From: Clostridiales bacterium
GTDB lineage: Bacteria; Bacillota; Clostridia; Oscillospirales; Oscillospiraceae
Direction of reading: 5' to 3'
DNA: 64,000 bases
NCBI GenBank assembly: GCA_003525905.1
Contig: DQIA01000037.1
Span: 618 to 64,617, forward strand
Every line of letters starts with the position of its first letter. Positions within the stretch are counted from its first letter, which is position 1. Below the pieces are notes generated by a model. It was not told where the DNA came from, ran no database searches, and was given only the letters and a program-made list of their open reading frames with translations. Positions 30,988 through 39,700 of this stretch are shown in pieces. The translations under genes and the position numbers were made by a program.

Positions 30988-32718
30988 ATGAAATCTGAAC
31001 AGACCCGCGCCCGGGCGCTGCGCAGGCAGCTGACCGCGACGTTCTATCGAAAAAATAAAGCCACATTCTTTGTCACGGCGGGTGCAATGCTCCTGCTCGG
31101 CGGCGCGCTGCTGGCCGTCGCCTGGATCCTGCAGCAGATCATCGACATTGCCTCCGGCGACAGCGTTGCCCCGCTCGTTCGCATGTGCTGGCTGTGTCTC
31201 GGTGTTCTGGTGAGCGTGACAACGATCTATGTGGTGCAGTGCTATACCTACCCCGCCTTTCTGCGGCGCGCCATGAAGCAGTATAAAGAATACGCCTTCA
31301 CGGAGCTGACGAAGAAAAGCATCAGCACGTTCTCGGACGAGAATACGAGCCGCTATATCTCCGCCCTGACGAATGATGCCGTCTGCATCGAGACAAATTA
31401 CCTTGCGAAGATCTTTACACTTCTGACAAAGAGCGTCTCCTTTGTGGGCGGCCTGGTCATGATGCTGCTCTACAGTCCCCTGCTCACCGGCTTTGCCCTG
31501 CTGCTGTCGCTCGTGCCGCTGGCTGTTTCCGTCCTGTGCGGCAACAGGCTGGCGCGGATGGAGACGGAGGTCTCGCGGCAGAACGAGTCGTTCGTCGCCA
31601 TGACGAAGGACCTTCTGTCCGGCTTCTCCGTTGTCAAGAGCTTCAAGGCAGAGGCAGAGGTCGTTGCCCGCTTCTGCCGCCGTAACGAGGAACTGGAGGA
31701 GACGAAGGGCCGTCGCCGCCGCATGGAGGAGGTCATCACCATGCTCGGTACCGGCGCCGGAATCGTGGCCCAGCTCGGCGTGTTCCTGTTCGGCGCCTAT
31801 CTTGCCGTAACGAAACAGGGCGTTACGCCCGGCGTTGTCATCGTGTTCCTGCCGCTCATGAGCTTCGTGGTCGATCCCATCGGCTCCGTGCCGCCCATTC
31901 TGGCCAACCGCCGCGCCGCTGTCGCCCTCATCGACAAGCTGGCCGACGCCGTGGGCAAAAACGTCCGCGAGAGCGGCGAACAGATGGACCCGGTCCTGCG
32001 CGACGGCATCACCATCGATCACCTGACCTACGGCTATCACGAGAGTGCGCCCGTCCTGAACGACGTTTCCGTCCGCTTTGAGGCCGGAAAAAGCTATGCC
32101 ATCGTCGGCACATCCGGCAGCGGCAAGTCCACGCTCGTGAACCTGCTCATGGGCAGCAGCAACGACTATCAGGGCAGCATCCGCTTCGATCAGCGCGAGC
32201 TGCGCAGCATTGCAACGGAATCACTCTACGGCCTTGTTTCCGTCGTGCAGCAGAACGTGTTTATCTTCGACGATACCATCCGCAACAACATCACGATGTT
32301 CCGCCACTTTGACGAGATGCTTGTGCAGCAGGCCACGGAGAAGGCCGGTCTGACTCCCCTTTTGGCCGAGCGTGGCGAGGACTATATCTGCGGTGAGAAC
32401 GGCTCCGGCCTCTCCGGCGGCGAGCGGCAGCGCATCTCTATCGCGCGCTGCCTGCTGCGGCAGACGCCCGTCCTGCTCATCGACGAGGCCACGGCAGCAC
32501 TGGATGCCGCCACGGCCTATTCTGTCAGTGCCGCCATTCTGGCCATTGAGGGCCTGACGCGTATTGTTGTTACGCACCGGCTCGAGGAGCCGCTGCTGCG
32601 GAAATATGATGAAATTCTCGTTCTGAAAAACGGCGAGATCTGCGAACGCGGCAGCTTTGACGCCCTGATGGCCCGCCGTGAGCAGTTCTATTCCCTGTTC
32701 AACGTGGCAAACGGCTGA
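30988..32718 (+). CDS. ABC-type multidrug/peptide exporter half-transporter
   Basis: 576 residues; ATG 30988 with GGAGG 10 nt upstream. The N-terminal membrane domain has six helices (about 25-310), and the nucleotide-binding domain has Walker A GTSGSGKST, Q-loop VVQQNVFIFDD, signature LSGGERQRISIARCLL, Walker B PVLLIDEATAALD and the switch VVTHRLEEP. Half-size, so it should dimerise; no partner half is adjacent. The substrate is unknown. The 126 nt between khpA and this gene hold only the stem-loop and no clear promoter. Confidence 0.88.
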   Translation: MKSEQTRARALRRQLTATFYRKNKATFFVTAGAMLLLGGALLAVAWILQQIIDIASGDSVAPLVRMCWLCLGVLVSVTTIYVVQCYTYPAFLRRAMKQYKEYAFTELTKKSISTFSDENTSRYISALTNDAVCIETNYLAKIFTLLTKSVSFVGGLVMMLLYSPLLTGFALLLSLVPLAVSVLCGNRLARMETEVSRQNESFVAMTKDLLSGFSVVKSFKAEAEVVARFCRRNEELEETKGRRRRMEEVITMLGTGAGIVAQLGVFLFGAYLAVTKQGVTPGVVIVFLPLMSFVVDPIGSVPPILANRRAAVALIDKLADAVGKNVRESGEQMDPVLRDGITIDHLTYGYHESAPVLNDVSVRFEAGKSYAIVGTSGSGKSTLVNLLMGSSNDYQGSIRFDQRELRSIATESLYGLVSVVQQNVFIFDDTIRNNITMFRHFDEMLVQQATEKAGLTPLLAERGEDYICGENGSGLSGGERQRISIARCLLRQTPVLLIDEATAALDAATAYSVSAAILAIEGLTRIVVTHRLEEPLLRKYDEILVLKNGEICERGSFDALMARREQFYSLFNVANG

Positions 32719-32733
32719 CCCTGACCGAAAACA

Positions 32734-32771
32734 CGGAGCCCCCGCTCTGAAAGCGGAGGCTCCGATTTTTT
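32734..32771 (+). terminator. Terminator after the ABC exporter
   Basis: CGGAGCC...GGCTCCG enclosing CCGCT...AGCGG, then T6 (32766-32771). A textbook rho-independent terminator for the plus-strand operon. Confidence 0.92.
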
Positions 32772-32784
32772 GCGCCAATTTTGT

Positions 32785-33420
32785 TCAGAAGCCAAGCTCC
32801 TCGCCGACGAGGATGACATGGATGCGCCCGGCGGGGCGGCAATTTCGCGTGATGAGGATCTGATTGCAGATGCATTCCTCACCGTGGCAGTCGGCGCAGC
32901 AGCCGGTCTGCGCGCACGGCGTTTTGCCGAGGAAGCGCTGCTCATTTTTCGGCGCGGCGATCGTTCGGGCACGGTGCACGGCCTCGTCGAGCGTATCGAC
33001 GACCTTGTTCATCCCGGCGATCACGATGATCTCGCGCGGACCGAACACGATGGCAGCAACGCGGTTTCCCTTGCCGTCGATATTCACCAGTTCTCCCGTA
33101 AGGCTGACAGCATTCGCGCCCGTCAGGAAGAAATCGGCAGAGAGGCAGTCGTGGGCCGCCTGCTCCCGCTCGGCATCCGTCTGCATGCTCTCGCGGTCAA
33201 TGACACGCCACGGGCCGTCCCGCAGGGCCTGCTGCAGGCCGATCTGGTCAGCAGAGCGCGCGCCGCCCCAGCCGACGAGGGCATCGTGCGGAATCATCCG
33301 CAGTGCAGCAGCCAGCGCAGAAGCCCGATCCGGGCAGTAGCATGCATCAAAATGCCGGGCGCGAAGATTCTTCAGCAGGAGCTGCGCGCGCTTTTCATAA
33401 AACAGCGAAACAGGTTCCAT
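32785..33420 (-). CDS. LUD-domain (LutC/YkgG-like) protein
   Basis: 211 residues; start at 33420 chosen because GGAGG lies 8 nt upstream. Single LUD domain (DUF162): VGWGGARSADQIGL, DFFLTGANAVSLTGELVNID, GKGNRVAAIVFGP and VIAGMNKVVDTLDEAV. A Cys-rich C-terminal stretch (CAQTGCCADCHGEECICN) is typical of clostridial members and may bind metal or a cluster. LutC proteins take part in L-lactate oxidation with LutA and LutB, neither of which is here, so the role is not settled. Confidence 0.85.
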   Translation of the reverse strand: MEPVSLFYEKRAQLLLKNLRARHFDACYCPDRASALAAALRMIPHDALVGWGGARSADQIGLQQALRDGPWRVIDRESMQTDAEREQAAHDCLSADFFLTGANAVSLTGELVNIDGKGNRVAAIVFGPREIIVIAGMNKVVDTLDEAVHRARTIAAPKNEQRFLGKTPCAQTGCCADCHGEECICNQILITRNCRPAGRIHVILVGEELGF

Positions 33421-33445
33421 CGATTTAGCCTCCGTTTTTTCTTTC

Positions 33446-33474
33446 ATTTTATCGCGCCGGAGGTGAAAATGCAA
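33446..33474 (-). promoter_or_regulatory. Sigma-A promoter of the LUD gene
   Basis: Minus-strand TTGCAT (33474-33469), 17-nt spacer, TAAAAT (33451-33446). The start codon is 26 nt downstream of the -10 box. Confidence 0.65.
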
Positions 33475-33492
33475 GGGAGCAAATTGGGACAA

Positions 33493-33739
33493 CCGGGCAG
33501 CAACATATCAAATAGCCTCGCAGAGTTCGCCGCCCGCAGGCGGCGAATAAAATGGGATCATTTTCTCCGGCGGCGTGCACGTCGGAGAAAATACAGCTCA
33601 GTCCGTAAGTGTGCGAATCGCCCGTCAAAGGCGGGCGATTCGTGCGCGCAATGGACTGCAATCTTTTATCAGAAAAGCCTTTCGGCTTTTCTGATAGTCT
33701 TGCCGCCCTGTCCCGGGGGACAGGGCGGCCGGTATTTGC
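33493..33739. other. Tandem stem-loop array between the LUD and subtilase genes
   Basis: No ORF of note. Five inverted repeats occur in 210 nt: 33526-33547, 33561-33591 (TTTTCTCCG/CGGAGAAAA), 33614-33642 (CGAATCGCCCG/CGGGCGATTCG), 33668-33695 (ATCAGAAAAGCC/GGCTTTTCTGAT) and 33703-33728 (CCGCCCTGTCC/GGACAGGGCGG). The last, nearest the subtilase stop, is the likely terminator of that gene. The first two are part of the dispersed repeat. Confidence 0.6.
33510..33576 (+). repeat. Dispersed stem-loop repeat, copy B
   Basis: Contains AGCCTCGCAGA, the TTCGCCGCC/GGCGGCGAA hairpin, then ATCA and TTTTCTCCG, in the same order and at nearly the same spacing as copy A at 3636-3702 on the other strand. 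The flanks differ. Confidence 0.6.
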
Positions 33740-36700
33740 TTATTTTCCAGCGGGGGCGATAGTCAGACCGTTGAGGTCCAGACCGCCGCCGACGGTGTCG
33801 ATCAGCGTGATCGCGCCGGTCTCATCGAAGGAGTAGAGGCGATGCGCCGAGTCGGTCACATAGAACAGGCCGGTCGTCGGATCGTAGTCCATTTCGTTGA
33901 GGCGGTTTTCGACCATGAGGTCGACCTCTGCAAGCTTCGTGAATGTGGTGAGATCCACATCCGCGCGGATGAGCTCGGTATTGCCATAGCCTCTGGCGAG
34001 GACATAGACATTGCCGTCCTTGCAGGCAACGGTACGCGGAGACGGGATGTTCGTCATGCCAGACATATCGCGGTAGGCCGTCCAGTAGTTCAGCTGCGTG
34101 GGATCCATACGGGACGGATTGAACTGGAACAGGTAGAAGCCCGCGACAACATACAGCACCTTATTTACCGGGTCATACGCGAGATCGTTGGCATCGGTGA
34201 AGGTGTAGACCTGGCCCTTCAGCGTGGTCTGCTTCGACGTGAGGTCGTAGTAGTAGATGTAGGGCAGGCCGCCTTCGTTGACGACATAGTACAGGCCGCC
34301 TTCGTAGTCATAGGCAAGACCCGTGATGTTCGTGCCGCCGCTGAAGGTCGCGACCTCAGTCGCCGTGGAGTCCGGCAGCTCGGGGTTGAAGCTGTAGAGA
34401 GCATCGTGCTTGGCGGAGACCGTGTAAGCCGTGGAAACAGGCTTGCCGGTCATGTCGACCACAGTCAGCGTGCAGGTGGCAGTAACGCCGGTCTCAACGC
34501 TCGTAGCGGTGATGACGACGTTGCCTGCGGCAACGGACGTGACCAGACCGTTTGCATCGACCTTCGCGACGTTCTCATCGGAGGAGCTCCAGGTGATGGC
34601 CTGGTTCGCCGCGTTGGACGGACGGACCTTGCCGGTAAGCTGGAAGGACTCGCCAAGGGCCAGACGGCCGACAGTCTTGTTCAGCAGGATGCCGTTGACC
34701 TTGCCGACAGGCGTCTGCTCTGCGGTGGGGATGGAGCACAGGAGGCCGAGATAGGCATCGCCCTGCTTCGTCGTACGGCCGGGAGCGGTCTGGACGGAGA
34801 TCTTGCCGAGGTTCACGAGCTCAGGCGTGCCCTCGCCCAGCATGAACATGTACATGCCGCTGCTCATGGCCAGCTGCTTCGTGTGATACGTTGCATGCAG
34901 GTACAGACGATCCGTGCCAAAGTCATAGGTCATCTGTGCGTTGTAGGACATGCTGCCGTAGTAGGTGCTGCCGGTGCCAACCTGAGCGCCCGGGATATCC
35001 ATGACGAAGGTGCAGGCAGCTGTCTTCGGATCGACGGTGTAGAGCTTCGCCTCCACGCCGATGGCGGTGCTTCCGGCTGCATAGAGAACGCCTCTCTTGT
35101 CGATTGCAAGAGCCGTGACCTTCTCGGAGGTCGCCGCGATCTCGGTGACGGCGCCGTTATCAAGGTCGATCGTCACAAGCTTGCCGCTGAGCGTCAGGCC
35201 GTACATGGTGCCGGTCGTGTAGTCCATGGCCATGCCGGTGACCTGATCGGTCTCCACGTCGAGGTTGACGCTGCCAAGGTTCGTGTAGGACGAAACGTCC
35301 GAAGCATCGAAGCGGTAGAAGTCGCCCTTGGAGTTGTAGGCGTAGACACAGCCGTCGTAGTAAGCGCCGGTGCGCAGGGAGTAAGTACCGATGGCAGAGG
35401 TCGTCACCGGGCAGGTTCTCAGGTTGTTGTCCGGGACCTGCAGCCAGAAGTCATAGTAGCCGCTGCCGCCGTTCTGGTCGTCGTTCAGGAACGAGAGGAA
35501 CGTGCCTGCGGAGGCGTAGACCGTGACGTCGATGCTGTCCGTGAACGGGCCGCCCTCGACCTCGGGATTCTTGTTCGTGATGGAGACCGTGACGGTCGCC
35601 GTGCCGACGCCGTGGAACGTGGCAACACCAAAGCGGTCAACGGTGACGACATCGGGGTTGCTGCTGGTCCAGGTGCGAGTACGGACAGTCGGGCGGACCG
35701 GGGTCGTGACGGTATCGAGCTGCAGCGTGCCGCCGACAAGGCCGGTGACACTGTCGCCGTTCGTAATCTCGATGCCCTCAACGGGGATGTGCTTCGTCTC
35801 CGGCTCATTCTCCGGAATGGTGAACATTGCGGTGGACTCAACGCCAGACTTCGTGGAGACGTTGCCGATCTTCACGATCGTCGCTTCGAGCTTGTCGGGA
35901 TCCCATTCCTGCGGGTCGATGCGGACGAGGCACAGCGGAGAAGAACCGGCATTCATGCAGGGGTTCCAGTAGATGTTTCCAGTGTTGTAGTCATACATCA
36001 TAGAAGCATAGTACCAGGTATCCTGACCGAGGGAGCCGAGCTTCGTCGTGCTCAGGGTGTCGGCATCGACCATGTAGAGGTTGCCGGACATATCCGAGAC
36101 GATGATGTAGCCTTCTGCAGTGACGGTCATGGCGGGGGTGATCGCCGGGCCGCCGATCTCGCCGGAGTAGGTGCCGAGCAGGTCGATCGCGCCGGTGTCG
36201 AGGTCGACAATGGCGAGGCCGCCGTTCGTAAGATCGACCGCATACATACGACCGGTGTTGTAATCGAAGCCCATGTTGCCGAGCTCGACGCCTGCGGTGA
36301 AGCCGATGAACTCGATATCGCCGAACGTGGTCTTATCCGGGGTCTCTCCCTTGTTGACCTTGAAGCGGTAGAGGGACGTGCCGACGCCGAACGTGCTGTC
36401 ATCCATAGCGCGGGCTTCCTTCACGACAGCGTAGACATAGCCGTTGTAGTAGGCAGCACCCTGCCACATGGCATCGGTCGTGCTCTCCTCGCCGTCGATG
36501 CCGACGACCGTAAGCTTCTGCTTTGCGATCTGCGTGAGCTGCGTGGGCGTTTTGTCGGAGAACGTAACCCAGGTAAAGCCATTGGCGGCGTTCTTGTAGT
36601 CCGCCACAATATAGGTGTAGATGGCCTCTGCGGAGCCAACGACGCGGACCGTAGCGGTCGCGGTGTAATCGACCCACTGCGGGACGGTGGAGCTGGTTTC

Positions 36701-39700
36701 TTCATCCCAGTGCCAAGGATCCCAGACCTTGCCAGTCGCGGTGATCTCGGTCTCGCCCTCGCCTACGGCGGTGACGAAGCCCTGCTGTGTGACGGTGGCG
36801 ATGGTCTCGTCCGCGGAGGCCCAGGTCAGTTCGCTTGCCTTAGCGTTCCACGGATTCCACTCGACCTCAAAGCGCTTGCGCTGGCCCTGCGTCATGGTAA
36901 GCTGATACGGGGAAAGCTGGAAGCGCTCTTGCGGATCCACGCCGATGGTGAACAGATCGGACGTCTTGTCGGTCGGAACGAACAGGGACGTCTGGCCGCC
37001 GGGGCCGTAGGTGCCGACCTCTGTGCACTTGCCGGTGGCAAGGTCGACCTTGTAGGTCATGCAGACATTGATGTAGGTGTTGCCTGCAGCCGTCTGGCTG
37101 TGTGCATACCAGTACATCGTGTCGGTGTTGTGATCATAGCCCATGGACTGGATGACATTGCAGCCGGAGTAGTTGGCGTAGTTTACGAAATCGGTCGTGC
37201 CGATGTAGGTGCACACGCCGTCGCGCTCGAGGCTGTAGAGCTTACCGGCGGTAGAAATGCCGTAAAGCTGGCCTTCCGTCGTGCAGCCGAGGGTCAGGAT
37301 CTCACCGTCGGAGCCGGTGATGTCGGCGATCTTCTCAAGGGAGATGGAGCCGTTGGAGTAGAAGCTGATCTGGAAGAGAGCGTTGCTTCCGTCATCCTTG
37401 CCGTCGCCGTCGCGGTCGCCTTCATAGTTCCAGCCGACAGCGTAGAGGTGGTTGCTGACCGTATCCGAATCTCTCTTGCCCTTGTCAGAATAGTCGAGTG
37501 CCATGTCGTACAGGACCTTGAAGCCGCTGTCGCCGACCTTGCTGGACTGAGTGACGAGGGTCTGAGAACCCCAGTAGGTGTTGTACGGGGTAACAAGCAC
37601 GACCGCGCCGTCCGTTGCGCGCTGGGCCACGAGGTAGCCGTTGACGTACTCTGCAGAATAATAGCGGTTCGAGCTGTCGAACGTCTCGTTGCGGTAGTCG
37701 CTCATGTCTGCCTTGTTGGCGCTGAACCAGCCGCCTTCAACGGCAGCGCGGTCAAACGTCTCGCAGCCATACAGGCGGTCGGAGCTCAGCTTCTGCATGG
37801 CAGGCTTCTGATCGGCCATTGCGCCGAGGTCGAGGGAGACATCGATTTCCGTCTCATTGCAGGCGTAGTCCGCCACAACGATGGTGAAGTCGGGGCCGAA
37901 GCCGGTGATGTCGTAGTCCTGGGTAAAGGTCTTGCCCGGCTCATTCTTGACTTCGTACTTGCCCATAATGATGCCGTCGTTGTTGACGAAGATCAGGGCC
38001 GCGATGTGCTGGTTGTCGTTGAGCTTCAGCGGAAGAAGGACCTTGCCGTTCTCGATCTTGAGATCCTGCTGGAGGGTCGCCTCATTCTCCACAACGGGAG
38101 CCTTGTCGTCCAGCGTGACATCAAAGGAGAAGGAATCGTCCATCACGTCGTCGCCGTCATCGAGCCATGCACTGGCAGTGTAGGTGACGGTCGTGCCGTC
38201 GGGCAGCTTGTTGTCGTTCTTGTCAAGGCCGTTCCAGACCTCGCCTTCCTCTGCCAGAACATACAGCGGGATGATCTGGCCGTAGCCGGAGTTATAGTAG
38301 GACTTTGCCATATACTCGCCGGTCAGGTCGAAGTAGACCTCGTTCGTGACCTTATCCTTAACCTGGAAGTTGATCTTCTTCAGGTTGCGGAGCAGGCCGA
38401 CGTCGATCTCGGCAAGCGGGTTGGCATAGGAGAAGGCATTGTACTCGTCGCCGGAAGCGCCGGTACGGATGTACGGGTTCGTGCCGATGGCGGCATTGTT
38501 CGTGAAAATGCTGAGCGGATACAGGCTGGCTTCGTCTTCGTCAGCAGAGTCGAACGCAGGAGCCTGAGACCAGTCGCCGTAGAAGCCGAGGAACGGCATC
38601 TCGAGGTCGGTCGTGTCATCCGTGGCGGACTTCACATAGAGGAAGCCTTCGACATACATGCCGTTCTCGAAGGATGCGTCGAGATAGGCCTTGTCTTCCG
38701 CGGTCAGCGTGATGGTGGCAGTCAGGGTGACGGACTCGCCAGCCGGAACGGTGACGCTCTCGAGCGCTTCCGTGCCGGAAATGACGGCATTCTCCGTCAG
38801 ATCGGTGCCGACTTCAAGCTCTGCGCAGTAGGCCGTGATGACATCGACATCATCCTTGTTGACGGTGCCGTCGCCATTGACGTCCAGATAGGCATAATGC
38901 ACATTGTCCTCAGCGATGGGAGCATCGTCGGTGACGTGCAGCAGCAGGACGCGGGCGTCGGCCGTCGTGATCTCGCCGTCGTCATTGAAGTCATACTTCA
39001 TGATGTTCGACTCGGTCGCACCGGCCACGGTCAGGGAAGCGCCCAGCGCATAGGGAGCGTGGCCGATGAACGTGCCGTTGGTGTAGGTCACGACGGTTTC
39101 GGTGAGAATGGAGGCATTGAACGTATAGGTCAGATCCTTCTCACCGGACATGTTGTTGATAGTGAACGGGAACGTGTAGACACCGTTTTTGGCGTCGTCG
39201 TCGCCCAGCTCCGCCTTGGCGCGGTTCTCATAAGCCTGCGCGTTGGACAGATAGGCAAGGGAGCTTGTTGCCTTGACAAGGTTGGCAAGACCGGCGCCCT
39301 GGCCTCTCGGGGAGACCTCGAGGCCGTTGGAATCGAAGATGGGATCCGCCGTGCTCATCAGGAGGTTCGCAGCGACCTGACGGAGCTCTGCTTCCTGATA
39401 CTGCGGATAGTTCTGGCGCAGATACTGCATGAGAACAGCCATCGCACCGGCGATCTGCGGGGTCGCCATGGACGTACCGCTCATAAGGCCGTAGTTGGAG
39501 CCTGCAATGCTCGGATCACGGGTGGAATAGATGTTGCCGCCGACACCGGCGATCTCCGGCTTCAGCTTCAGGTCCGGGGTGACGCCCCAGGAGGAGAAGT
39601 CGCTGAGGGTGCGGTCGCGCTTGACCTGCACGAGGTCGCCGTTGCAGCATGTCAGGGTCTTGACACCCTCGGCGAACTGCGCCTTCATGTACTCGCCGTC

